Positions 9,329-17,842 of a stretch of 64,000 nucleotides of DNA are shown in pieces. The position numbers and the translations under genes are program-made. The stretch comes from CALXCT01 sp964422185 (GTDB lineage: Bacteria > Bacillota > Clostridia > Oscillospirales > Oscillospiraceae), in NCBI GenBank assembly GCA_964422185.1, contig CAYRAG010000001.1, positions 1-64,000 on the forward strand, in the 5' to 3' direction. The notes below the pieces were generated by a model. The model searched no databases and had not been told where the DNA came from. It saw only the letters and a list, made by a program, of their open reading frames with translations. The number at the start of each line of letters is the position of its first letter. The first letter of the stretch is position 1.

Positions 9329-10141
9329 ATGAGAGCAGTCGTGCTTGCGGACAACCTCGCCGGCGGGGATCTCTGCGGCGAGTGGGGTCTGAGCATCTAC
9401 ATCGAGTACCGGGACAGGCGCATCCTGCTGGATACCGGCGCCTCGGATCTGTTCGCGAAGAACGCGGAGGCGCTCGGTCTGGATCTCTCCGCTGTGGATT
9501 ACGGGGTGCTGTCCCACGCCCACTACGACCACGGCAACGGCATGGGGGCTTTTTTCGCACGCAACCGAAGCGCCGGCTTCTACCTCCGGGAGGGCTGCGG
9601 GGAGAACTGCTACCACCGCAAAAAGGTACTCCCCAGGTATATCGGCATCGCCAGAGGCACGCTGGAGGAATACGCGCAGCGCATCGTCTACGCCGGCGGG
9701 GATTTCCCGCTGTGCCCCGGGGCCTGGCTGATCCCGCACAGGACGCCGGGGCTGGAGGATCTGGGCAGGCAGAGCCGCATGTATGTCCGCGCCGGGCTCA
9801 GATGGAAGTACGATGACTTTGCCCACGAGCAGAGTCTGGTTCTGGAACTGGCGGACGGACTGGCGGTCTTCAACAGCTGCTCCCACGGCGGCGCGGCGAA
9901 TATCATCCGTGAGGTGCAGCGCACTTTTCCCGGCCGGCCGGTCCGCGCCCTGATCGGCGGGTTTCACCTGTTCGCCGCGCCGGAGGAGACCGTGCGCGGC
10001 CTCGCCCGGGATATCCGGGAGACCGGCGTGCTGTCCGTCTATACCGGCCACTGCACCGGAAACCGGGCCTTTCAGATTCTCCGGGAGGAGCTGGGGGATG
10101 TGGTGCGGCAGCTCCGGGTGGGGATGGACATCTCACTGTGA
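9329..10141 (+). CDS. MBL-fold metallo-hydrolase (COG1237-like)
   Basis: A 270-residue metallo-beta-lactamase-fold enzyme. The metal motif H63-A-H65-Y-D67-H68 is intact, a second histidine lies in SCSHGGAANI, and a third in GGFHLF, matching the dihydropterin-phosphate-synthase-like branch of the fold (COG1237). Substrate is unknown. The start at 9329 follows GAGAAAGG. It lies directly after the T-box terminator and before pheS, so its expression should rise when charged tRNA falls. That placement suggests a role in the same stress response or simple operon hitch-hiking; the sequence does not decide. Confidence 0.82.
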   Translation: MRAVVLADNLAGGDLCGEWGLSIYIEYRDRRILLDTGASDLFAKNAEALGLDLSAVDYGVLSHAHYDHGNGMGAFFARNRSAGFYLREGCGENCYHRKKVLPRYIGIARGTLEEYAQRIVYAGGDFPLCPGAWLIPHRTPGLEDLGRQSRMYVRAGLRWKYDDFAHEQSLVLELADGLAVFNSCSHGGAANIIREVQRTFPGRPVRALIGGFHLFAAPEETVRGLARDIRETGVLSVYTGHCTGNRAFQILREELGDVVRQLRVGMDISL

Positions 10142-10382
10142 GTATCCCGGACGGTTTCCTGTGAAACTGGAAATCTCTCCCACGGCCCGGGCGGCTGAGC
10201 CCGCCCGGCCTGCGCGGTTCGCGGCTGCGCCGTTCCCCGCATCCCTGTTTTGTTCCCTGCGCGTCTCCCCCGGCCGGATTCGATACGGGGGAGGAAGATA
10301 TTCTCTCATCACGATGAGCCGGAAAGGAGCGAGAGCGCGTGCCCTCCCGCGGCAAAATCCGCGGGCGGCAGTGCGCACACGA
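10142..10382 (+). promoter_or_regulatory. MBL-pheS spacer with hairpins and distant Shine-Dalgarno
   Basis: A 241-nt spacer. A GC-rich hairpin (GGCCCGGGCGG with CCCGCCCGGCC, about 10182-10211) lacks a T-run. The ribosome site GGAAAGGAG ends at 10329, 53 nt before the pheS ATG. Between them CCCGCGG pairs with CCGCGGG and outer TGCC/GGCA and GCGC/GCGC stems close around it, leaving about 11 unpaired nt between site and start. Confidence 0.55.
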
Positions 10383-11408
10383 ATGAAAGAACAGTTGGCA
10401 AAAATCCGCGCCGAGGCGCTTGCGGCGTTCGGCGGCGCAAAGACCACCGCAGAGCTGGACGCCCTGCGGGTGAAGTATCTGGGGAAGAAAGGCGAGCTGA
10501 CGGCGGTGCTCAAACAGATGGGCAGGCTGCCGCCGGAGGAGCGCCCGGTCATGGGCCAGCTGGCCAATGAGGTCCGCTCGGCCCTGGAGGCGGCCATTGA
10601 CGCCGCGTCCGATCGTCTCGCCCGCGAGGCGCTGGAGCGGAAGCTGGAGAGCGAAGTGGTGGATGTGACCGTCCCGGGAAAGGCGGTGCCTCTGGGCAGA
10701 CGCCACCCCATGTACACCGCGCTGGACGAGATCAAGGAGATTTTCATCGGAATGGGCTTTACGGTGCTGGACGGCCCCGAGGTGGAGCTGGCGGAACTGA
10801 ATTTCGACCGGCTGAACGCCGGGGAGGGGCATCCCAGCCGGGACTGGTCCGACACTTTCTATTTTGATTCGGACAGCCGGGTGATGCTCCGCTCCCAGAC
10901 CAGCCCCATGCAGGTCCGGGCGATGGACTCCATGCCGCTGCCCATCCGCATTATCGCCCCCGGCAGGGTGTACCGCAAGGATGAGGTGGACGCCACCCAC
11001 TCGCCCATGTTCCACCAGGTGGAGGGCATGGTCATCGACCGGGGCGTCACCATGGCGGATCTGAAAGGGACGCTCAACACGGTGGTGGAGCAGCTGTACG
11101 GGAAAGGCACGAAAACCCGGTTCCGCCCCCATCACTTCCCCTTCACCGAGCCGTCCTGCGAGATGGATGTCCAGTGCTACAAGTGCGGCGGCGCCGGCTG
11201 CCCCACCTGCAAGGGCGAGGGCTGGATTGAGCTGCTGGGCGCCGGCATGATCCACCCCAAAGTGCTGAAGATGGCGGGGATTGACCCGGATGTCTACTCC
11301 GGCTGGGCCTTCGGGATCGGGCTGGAGCGCACCGCCATGCGCCGCTTCAAGATCGCGGATATGCGCCTGATCTTCGAAAACGATGTCAGGTTCCTGGAGC
11401 AGTTCTGA
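10383..11408 (+). CDS. pheS: Phenylalanyl-tRNA synthetase alpha subunit
   Basis: Catalytic subunit of the (alpha-beta)2 synthetase that charges tRNA-Phe. The N-terminal coiled coil (about 1-85) is followed by the class II core: motif 2 region in GRVYRKDEVDATHSPMFHQ, and motif 3 in GWAFGIGLERTAMRRF. A Cys cluster (CYKCGGAGCPTCKGEG) occurs near residue 265, as in many Firmicute PheS proteins. At 341 residues it has normal length. ATG at 10383 was chosen because conservation starts there (MKEQLAKIRAEAL); an in-frame GTG lies four codons upstream. No ribosome site is close; the nearest is about 50 nt away across a stem-loop. Confidence 0.96.
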   Translation: MKEQLAKIRAEALAAFGGAKTTAELDALRVKYLGKKGELTAVLKQMGRLPPEERPVMGQLANEVRSALEAAIDAASDRLAREALERKLESEVVDVTVPGKAVPLGRRHPMYTALDEIKEIFIGMGFTVLDGPEVELAELNFDRLNAGEGHPSRDWSDTFYFDSDSRVMLRSQTSPMQVRAMDSMPLPIRIIAPGRVYRKDEVDATHSPMFHQVEGMVIDRGVTMADLKGTLNTVVEQLYGKGTKTRFRPHHFPFTEPSCEMDVQCYKCGGAGCPTCKGEGWIELLGAGMIHPKVLKMAGIDPDVYSGWAFGIGLERTAMRRFKIADMRLIFENDVRFLEQF

Positions 11409-11460
11409 GCGGACGCGGGCGGGTTGCGCGCCTGCGCCGGGACAGCAGACAAGTACCAAT

Positions 11461-11523
11461 GAGAAAGGAGCGAAGGCGCGTTTCCTCCGGGGCGGATCGC
11501 CGCGGGGATTCGCGCGCCGATAG
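11461..11523 (+). promoter_or_regulatory. pheT translation-initiation region with stem-loop between SD and AUG
   Basis: GAGAAAGGAG (11461-11470) is the only ribosome site, 53 nt before the ATG at 11524. An in-frame TAG immediately precedes the ATG, so no upstream start is possible. GGCGCG (11475-11480) pairs with CGCGCC (11513-11518), with an inner GGCG/CGCC hairpin, leaving about nine unpaired nt between site and start. Confidence 0.55.
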
Positions 11524-14226
11524 ATGAATTTATCCCGAAAATGGCTCAGCGAGTTTGTCGCTGTGGACGCGAACGATAAGGATTTTTCCGAGGCCATGAC
11601 CCTGTCCGGCTCCAAGGTGGAGCTGACCCACGATCTGGGCGCGGAGATCTCCAATGTGGTGGTGGGGCGCGTGGACTCCATGGAGCGCCACCCGAATTCC
11701 GACCACATGTGGGTGTGCCAGATGGATGTGGGACGGGGCAGCCCGGTGCAGATCTGCACCGGCGCGTGGAACATCCACGAGGGCGACCTGGTTCCCGTGG
11801 CGCTGCACAGGTCCGTCCTGCCCGGGGGCGTGAAAATTGAGCGGGGCAAACTGCGGGGCGTGCTCTCTGACGGCATGCTCTGCTCCCTGAAGGAGCTGGC
11901 GCTGGACGAGCGCGACTTCCCCTACGGTGTGATCACCGCCGCCGCGCTGCTCAACGACTACCACCCCATCGATCCGGCCAAACCGTCCATCCCCGCGGAC
12001 ATCAAGCCCGGGGACAGGGTGTTCGGCCCCGTGGTCGCCGCCGGCGTCGCCGGGGTGGAGTACGCGGGAAACGGCACCTGGTCTGTCCGGCTCACCCTCT
12101 CCGGGGACGGTACCGGGGTCACCGTGGTGACGCCGTGCCAGAACCTGCATACCGGCGACCTGGCCGCCTACCATACCGGGGAGGGAACCATCTGCACGCT
12201 GGCGGATCTGCGTGCGGAGCAGCGGGAGTTCCCCAACTGCATTCCGGACGGCATCTTCGTCCTCCAGGAGGAGGGAATTCAGCCCGGCGACGATATCAGG
12301 CCCATCATCAACGCGGATGACCATGTGGTGGAATTTGAGATCACGCCCAACCGCCCGGACTGCCTGTCCGTCATCGGGCTGGCGCGGGAGGTATCCGCCA
12401 CTTTTGACCGCCCCCTGCATCTCCACGAGCCGGTGGTTCAGGGCGGCGCGGAGGGCGACCTGGCGCAGCTGCTGGATGTGGAGACTCCCGCCGCGGATCT
12501 CGTGCCCCGGTACACCGCGCGCATGGTGCGCAGGGTGAAGATCGCGCCCTCTCCCAAGTGGATGCGGGAGCGGCTGCGCGCCATGGGGGTGCGGCCCATC
12601 AACAACATCGTGGACATCACCAACTATGTCATGCTGGAATACGGCCAGCCCATGCACGCCTTTGACTACCGCTATGTGAACGGCGGGAAGATCATCGTCC
12701 GCCGGGCGGAGGAGGGCGAGCAGCTGACCACGCTGGACGGCAATGTCCGCACCCTGACCGCAAACCACCTGGTCATCGCCGATGAGACAAGGGCAGTGGG
12801 CCTTGCCGGCATCATGGGCGGTCTGAATTCCGAGATCGTCTCAGATACCACCGATGTGGTCTTCGAGTCCGCCTGCTTCGACGGCACCTGCATCCGGAAA
12901 GGCGCCCTGGCGCTGGGGATGCGGACGGAGGCCTCCGCCAAGTTTGAGAAGAGCCTGGATCCGCTCAACACCCTGCCGGCCGTCAACCGCGCCTGCGAGC
13001 TGGTGGAGATGCTGGGCGCCGGCGAGGTGGTGGACGGCGTCATCGACATCCTCAACCATGTGCCGGAGCCCCGCGTGCTCAGGGTGGAGCCGGACCGGAT
13101 CAACGCCCTGCTGGGCACGGAGGTGCCGGAGGATCAGATGTACGAGATCCTGGGCAGGCTCGGCTTTGGCATCCGGCGGGAGCGGAACGAGGTGGAGGTT
13201 TCCTCCTGGCGCGCGGATGTGGAGGGTATGGCGGATCTGGCGGAAGAGGTGGCCCGGTTCTACGGATACAATAAAATCCCGTCCACGCTCATGCGCGGTG
13301 CGACCACCATGGGCGGCTACGACGACAGGCAGAAGCTGGAGAACCGGCTGGGGCAGGTGTGCAGGAGCTGCGGCTACGACGAGATCATCACCTACTCCTT
13401 TATCTCCCCCTCCGCCTACGACAAAATCCGCTGGCCGGCGGACGACCCGCGGCGCGACTCTTTCCGGATCCTGAACCCCCTGGGGGAGGACACCTCCGTC
13501 ATGCGGGTCTCCACCCTGCCCTCCATGCTGGAGATTCTGGCCCGGAACGACCATTTCCGCAACAGCGCCGTGCGGCTGTATGAAGTGGGCCGCACCTACC
13601 ATCCGGGCGGCCCGGACGGGCTGGCGAACGAGGACAGGGTGCTCACCCTGGGCGCCTACGGCGGCGGGATGGACTTCTATACCCTGAAAGGGGCCGTGGA
13701 GGCGGTTTTAAAGGATCTCCGGATTGAGGATATCGATTTCGCCCCCTGCTCCGACAATCCCAGCTACCATCCCGGCCGGTGCGCCGAGGTTCGCAGCGGC
13801 GAAACCTGCCTGGGCGTCTTCGGCCAGATCCACCCGCTGGTGGCCGGGAACTACGATGTGGATACGGAGCTCTACTGCGCCGAGCTGGACTTCAACGCCC
13901 TCTACTCGGTCAGGGGCGCCGACCCCGAGTATGTGCCCCTGCCCCGGTTCCCCTCGGTCATCCGGGACATCTCCGTGGTGTGCGACGAGTCGGTGACCGT
14001 GGGCGCCCTGGAGGCGGCGATCCGCAAGGGCGCCAGGGGCCTGCTGAAAGAGGTGCGGCTGTTTGACATCTACCGCGGGGACGGCATCCTGCCCGGCAAG
14101 AAGTCCGTGGCGTTCAGCCTCACCCTCCGCGCCGACGACCGCTCCCTCACCGGCGAGGAGGTGGACAGCGATGTCAGCGCGATCCTGGCCACTCTGAAAT
14201 CAGACTGCGGCGCGGTGCTGCGCTGA
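11524..14226 (+). CDS. pheT: Phenylalanyl-tRNA synthetase beta subunit, with an extra ~100-residue insert
   Basis: The tRNA-binding subunit of the Phe synthetase. Order: tRNA-binding EMAP-like domain (about 40-140; VGRVDSMERHPNSDHMWVC), the B3/B4 editing region (RPINNIVDITNYVMLEYGQP, TTLDGNVRTL), B5, the class II-like core (YSFISPSAYDKI) and a C-terminal anticodon-binding FDX-ACB domain (PRFPSVIRDISVV). At 900 residues it is about 100 longer than usual. The excess lies at about 140-250, between DERDFPYGVI and a second copy-like segment EQREFPNCIPDGIF, suggesting duplication and insertion inside the EMAP/B1 region. No frameshift is present. It ends at a strong terminator shared with rsfS. Confidence 0.95.
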   Translation: MNLSRKWLSEFVAVDANDKDFSEAMTLSGSKVELTHDLGAEISNVVVGRVDSMERHPNSDHMWVCQMDVGRGSPVQICTGAWNIHEGDLVPVALHRSVLPGGVKIERGKLRGVLSDGMLCSLKELALDERDFPYGVITAAALLNDYHPIDPAKPSIPADIKPGDRVFGPVVAAGVAGVEYAGNGTWSVRLTLSGDGTGVTVVTPCQNLHTGDLAAYHTGEGTICTLADLRAEQREFPNCIPDGIFVLQEEGIQPGDDIRPIINADDHVVEFEITPNRPDCLSVIGLAREVSATFDRPLHLHEPVVQGGAEGDLAQLLDVETPAADLVPRYTARMVRRVKIAPSPKWMRERLRAMGVRPINNIVDITNYVMLEYGQPMHAFDYRYVNGGKIIVRRAEEGEQLTTLDGNVRTLTANHLVIADETRAVGLAGIMGGLNSEIVSDTTDVVFESACFDGTCIRKGALALGMRTEASAKFEKSLDPLNTLPAVNRACELVEMLGAGEVVDGVIDILNHVPEPRVLRVEPDRINALLGTEVPEDQMYEILGRLGFGIRRERNEVEVSSWRADVEGMADLAEEVARFYGYNKIPSTLMRGATTMGGYDDRQKLENRLGQVCRSCGYDEIITYSFISPSAYDKIRWPADDPRRDSFRILNPLGEDTSVMRVSTLPSMLEILARNDHFRNSAVRLYEVGRTYHPGGPDGLANEDRVLTLGAYGGGMDFYTLKGAVEAVLKDLRIEDIDFAPCSDNPSYHPGRCAEVRSGETCLGVFGQIHPLVAGNYDVDTELYCAELDFNALYSVRGADPEYVPLPRFPSVIRDISVVCDESVTVGALEAAIRKGARGLLKEVRLFDIYRGDGILPGKKSVAFSLTLRADDRSLTGEEVDSDVSAILATLKSDCGAVLR

Positions 14227-14241
14227 AGCCGCAACAGAAAA

Positions 14242-14290
14242 AAAGACCATCGGCCCGTCTCCGGAATCGGGCCGATGGTCTTTGTGTTTA
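14242..14290. terminator. Bidirectional terminator between pheT and rsfS
   Basis: A perfect 16-bp stem (14242-14257 with 14268-14283) including AAAGACCATCGGCCCG, ten-base loop. A-rich on one side and TTTGTGTTT on the other, serving both convergent transcripts. Confidence 0.88.
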
Positions 14291-14647
14291 TTCCCCAAGC
14301 ACGCCGGTCAAATCCACCTGCTCAGCGTCAGCCCACAGGCGCTCCAGGTCGTAAAACTGCCGCGCCTCCTCCATAAAGACATGCACCACCACGCTGGAGA
14401 AATCCAGCAGCGTCCAGACTCCGCCCCGGTGGCCCTCGATGTGGTGGGGCGTCTCTCCCAGCTCTTTCGCCGCCTCCTCGCACACATCCGACAGTGCCCG
14501 CACCTGGGTGGACGAGGTGGCGGTACAGATGACGAAGTAGTCCGCGAGCGTCGTCAGGTGTCCGGTCTCCAGTACCTTGATGTTGAGCCCCTTCTTGCTG
14601 TCCAGTGCCCTGGCAATGGCCAGCGCCAGTTCCTTGGGTTCCGCCAT
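14288..14647 (-). CDS. rsfS: Ribosomal silencing factor RsfS
   Basis: A 119-residue protein that binds ribosomal protein uL14 and blocks subunit joining in starvation. Family signatures are ADYFVICTATSSTQVRA and HHIEGHRGGVWTLLDF, followed by VVVHVF and the acidic end. The start at 14647 (MAEPKELAL) follows AAAGGAG at seven nt; the open frame continues upstream without a site. It is the last gene of the smc-to-rsfS operon and lies after the LCP gene, as in many Clostridia (nadD, yqeK, lcp, rsfS). Confidence 0.95.
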   Translation of the reverse strand: MAEPKELALAIARALDSKKGLNIKVLETGHLTTLADYFVICTATSSTQVRALSDVCEEAAKELGETPHHIEGHRGGVWTLLDFSSVVVHVFMEEARQFYDLERLWADAEQVDLTGVLGE

Positions 14648-14743
14648 ATCTCTGCTCCTTTCAAGCTGTTTTGAAACGGGAGGATCCTCCCGTGCCACTG
14701 ACCTTTTTGTGCCCCCTCCGCCGTGCCCGGGGGCGAGAGCGTC

Positions 14744-16301
14744 TCAGGACTCCGGCGGTGCCGCGTCCTGCGCGGGCGCCTCAGGCTGCGCTGTCTCCGG
14801 CGCCGCGGGCGGGCTGCTCTCCGCGGGCTGCTCCGGCTGCGCCGGAACATCGCTCTGCGCGGGCGGGGCGGCGGGATCCGGGGACACGCCCGGATCCGCT
14901 ATGGTGCCGGGATCCGGCGTGGTTCCGGGCTGTGTGGACTCGCCGGGCACCGGGGATTCTCCGGGCNNNNNNNNNNNNNNNNNNNNNNNNNNNNNNNNNN
15001 NNNNNNNNNNNNNNNNNNNNNNNNNNNNNNNNNNNNNNNNNNNNNNNNNNNNNNNNNNNNNNNNNNGGCTGCGGGGATTCGCCGGGCTGCGGGGATTCGC
15101 CAGGCTGCGGGGATTCACTCGGGCTCGGGGACTCACTCGGGCTCGGGGACGCGGACGGACTCGGGGACGGGGCCGGCGGCCGGGCTACGGATTTGTCCAC
15201 CAGGGTGCCGTTGGTCACAGAGATGCTCCCGTCGGAATTCTTCACCATCACCTGGAGATCCCGGGTGGTGATGTCCCGCAGGTAGGGGTTCAGGTGCTCG
15301 TTCACCAGCTCGACGATGTCGGCGGGCTTCGGGAACACATAGGAAGTGCCGTTATAGCTGCCGTTCATGTTGGCCGGCAGGGTGTAGAAATGCACATCCT
15401 CGTCCGCGTTCATCTTCAGCACCTGCTGGCCGAACCAGAGCAGGTTGCCGAAAGTCAGATCCGTTTCCACATTCTCCTGGAATACGGAGGCCAGTTCCCG
15501 GATTCGGGTCACATTCTTCACCTGGAGACATTCTTTCGCCACCGCCGCCAGAAACGACTGCTGCAGCTCGATGCGGCCGGTATCCCCCACGCTGTGCCGG
15601 CCGTAGACGCTGTTGGAGTTGTTCTTCCTCCAGCGCACCACCTGCATGGCGTCGTCCCCGGTCAGGCGGCGCACGCCCGCGGTCTGGTGGATATGCAGAT
15701 TCTGCGCCGGGTCGTCGTAGTCCATGTCATAGGGGACATCGAAAGTCACGCCCCCTATGGCGTCCACCAGCCGGCCCACGGCGTCCCACTCTACCAGCAC
15801 ATAGTAGTCCGGCGTCACGCCGGTCAGCATGCCGATCTGCTCTTTCAGGGCGTCCATGCCCATGCCGCTGTAGACGGAGTTGAGCTTTTTCGTGCGCCAC
15901 TTCACATTGACCATGGTGTCCCTGGGCATGCTCATGGCGTCGATGGTGCCGTTCTCGGTGTCGATCACGGTCAGCAGCATGGTGTCCGTCCCGTTGCTGA
16001 CGGTGTCTTTTCCGCACGCGAGGAAAGTGTACACGCCCTCTTTCCTGCCCGCGGCGATGGGCGGCTGTTCCCCCATCTCCTCCGTCTCCGCGGGCTGTGA
16101 GGGATCCTCTCCCGTCACACTGGGGGAGGGCTCCTCCACCGTCGGCAGTTCCGGCGGCCGGATATAGGCTTTCAGGGCGAGAACCGCCACGATGATCACC
16201 GCCGCGATCACGCCCAGGACGCTGAGAACCCGGCGGGCAATGACATGCTCCCGCTTCAGGACTCTCTTTCCCTCTGTCTTCTTCCCGTTGTTCTGATCCA
16301 T
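14744..16301 (-). CDS. LytR-CpsA-Psr (LCP) family cell-wall glycopolymer ligase with tandem-repeat tail
   Basis: Membrane-anchored phosphotransferase of the LCP family, which attaches glycopolymers to peptidoglycan. Residues about 24-46 are a membrane anchor after a basic cytoplasmic start. The LCP domain (about 90-320) has the Asp/Arg motifs GTDTMLLTVID, SMPRDTMV, and VRWRKNNS near the active site. The tail is a Pro/Ser/Glu-rich array built of an 18-bp unit (PGESPQ repeated) that runs into a 100-N gap at 14967-15066. The frame on the two sides of the gap differs if the gap is taken as 100 nt, but the residues continue the repeat, so the true gap should be a multiple of three. The protein ends at 14744 (QDAAPPES). 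Confidence 0.9.
14967..15066. other. Assembly gap (100 N) in an 18-bp coding repeat
   Basis: Exactly 100 N, flanked on both sides by copies of an 18-bp unit (GGCTGCGGGGATTCGCCG and variants at 15067-15174; one copy before the gap). The size is a placeholder: reading-frame continuity needs a length divisible by three. Confidence 0.95.
15067..15174. repeat. Tandem 18-bp repeat in the LCP gene tail
   Basis: Six consecutive 18-bp units, nearly identical next to the gap and more diverged further from it, encoding P-G-E-S-P-Q then S-P-S-E-S-P hexads. The array continues past the gap. Confidence 0.85.
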
Positions 16302-16304
16302 GGC

Positions 16305-17498
16305 CTACTTTCCGCCTCGCAGTTCGTCCCGGCCCTCCAGCGTGCGCGGGTGCATCGGTTTGCCCATCTCGCGCATCTCCTCGATGCTCATCTCAAACGC
16401 CAGCAGCAGCGCCGCGTCCAGATCCTCGTAGACCAGCGCACGCAGCTGCTCCACGCCGTCGAAATCCCGGGTGGGCTCCATATAATCCGCCAGATAGAGG
16501 ATCTTCTCCAGGGTGGTCATTCCGGCTTTCCCCGTGGTGTGCCAGAAGATGGCCTGGCACTCCTCCTCCGGCTCTCCAAACACGGATCGGGCGACACACG
16601 ACCCGGATTTGGCGTGGAGCAGCTTTTCCTGCGTCCGCTCCATCTCATCCAGCGCCACGCCGCATCTGGCGCACATCGCCGTGTGCTCCTCCACCGTCCA
16701 GTACTTGGTGCAGTCGTGCAGAATGGCGGCCCGCCGGGCCATGGTCTCATCCGCGCCCCAGCGCCGCGCCAGGCGCACCGCCTCCTCCTCGCAGCCCCGG
16801 ATGTGGGGCACCCGCCTCTGCCTGACCATGGAGTAGGAGCAGGCGCGCAGATCATCGTCGCTCAGGTGTTTCAGATCCGCGTGGGTTCCGTACAGGCCGT
16901 GGCACAGGATGTAGCCGTAGACCGCGCTGAGCAGGAAATCGCCGCCTCCGCCCGCCGCCAGGCTCTCCCGCAGGCTGGTGGACGAGATCTCCACCAGATC
17001 CGGCATCGGGACGATGCGCACTTTCGCCCCGTATTTGCGCTCCAGCAGTTCCCGCTGGGGGCCGAACACCGTCTCCTCATCCCCCCGGTTCCGGGCGAAC
17101 GCGCAGATTACGGCGAGTTTCGCGATCTCTTTCGGCCCGCGCCACTGGTGGAGCGTGAGGAACATGTCCGTGCCCAGCAGGAGATACAGCTTCGCCCCGG
17201 GGTACTCCCTGTGGATCTCTTTCAGGGTGTCCACCGTGTAGCTGGGCCCCTCACGGTGAAGCTCCAGCGTGCTGACCTCCACAATGTCCGGCTCCAGCAG
17301 CGCGTCCGCCATGATCCGGGTCATGGCCAGGCGGTGCTCCGCGTCCGGCGTTCCCTCCGGCAGCGGTTTATGGGGCGGCGTGGCGTCCGGCATCAGGAGC
17401 AGCCGATCCAGTTTCAGAGTCCGGATCGCCTCCCGGGCCGCCGCGAAATGCCCTGTGTGAGGCGGGTTAAAAGTCCCGCCGTAGATTCCGATTCTCAT
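16305..17498 (-). CDS. nadD: Fused nicotinate-nucleotide adenylyltransferase (NadD) and HD phosphohydrolase (YqeK)
   Basis: A 397-residue fusion. The first part (about 1-205) is NadD, making deamido-NAD in NAD synthesis: GGTFNPPHTGH at the start, then LLLGTDMF and the EISSTSLRESL signature. The second part (about 210-397) is a YqeK-type HD hydrolase acting on dinucleoside tetraphosphates, with ILHDCTKYW as the HD motif and a preceding His in SYSMVRQRRVPHIRG. In Bacillus these are adjacent genes (nadD, yqeK); here no stop separates them. The start at 17498 overlaps the upstream stop by 4 nt. Only 3 nt separate it from the LCP gene. Confidence 0.93.
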   Translation of the reverse strand: MRIGIYGGTFNPPHTGHFAAAREAIRTLKLDRLLLMPDATPPHKPLPEGTPDAEHRLAMTRIMADALLEPDIVEVSTLELHREGPSYTVDTLKEIHREYPGAKLYLLLGTDMFLTLHQWRGPKEIAKLAVICAFARNRGDEETVFGPQRELLERKYGAKVRIVPMPDLVEISSTSLRESLAAGGGGDFLLSAVYGYILCHGLYGTHADLKHLSDDDLRACSYSMVRQRRVPHIRGCEEEAVRLARRWGADETMARRAAILHDCTKYWTVEEHTAMCARCGVALDEMERTQEKLLHAKSGSCVARSVFGEPEEECQAIFWHTTGKAGMTTLEKILYLADYMEPTRDFDGVEQLRALVYEDLDAALLLAFEMSIEEMREMGKPMHPRTLEGRDELRGGK

Positions 17499-17839
17499 CC
17501 TTCCGCCCCCCTGGCGCCCGGGATCTCCCGATCCTCCCCGTCCAGCGCCTCGAGATAGAAGCTCACCGGGCGGAAGCCGTCGTTGCAGGAGATCATGGCG
17601 GATCGTCTGTTTTTCATCCAGCCGTCGTAGATGCCCTCGCCCCCGCAGGACAGGGTCATGACAAACGGGAAGAGCGTCTGCCAGGCGCTGTCGCACAGGC
17701 CCTCCGGCTTCTCCCGGCCGTCCGTCAGGAAGATCTGGCCCTCCCGCAGGTCACAGGGATGGCTGATGGGGTTTTCGTAGGCGGCCATCAGATCCTCATA
17801 ACGGGCCATCCGCATGACTGTGATGCGGCATTTTCTCAC
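17495..17839 (-). CDS. TIGR04076 family protein
   Basis: A 114-residue protein of a small conserved family of unknown function. Recognisable are the opening CRITVMRM strand, the GQIFLTDG turn, KPEGLCDSAWQTLFPFV and CNDGFRPVSFYLEA. Several Cys residues (3 or 4 conserved in the family) hint at metal or redox roles, but none is established. The start is GTG at 17839 with a GAGGGA ribosome site. It overlaps nadD-yqeK by 4 nt and follows yhbY by 3 nt, so it is co-transcribed with housekeeping genes, an unusual location. Confidence 0.78.
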   Translation of the reverse strand: MRKCRITVMRMARYEDLMAAYENPISHPCDLREGQIFLTDGREKPEGLCDSAWQTLFPFVMTLSCGGEGIYDGWMKNRRSAMISCNDGFRPVSFYLEALDGEDREIPGARGAEG

Positions 17840-17842
17840 TGG

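Noticed and set aside
10098..10382. Upstream extension of pheS
   Set aside because: The frame is open back to 10098, but the residues are not PheS-like and overlap the MBL gene end.
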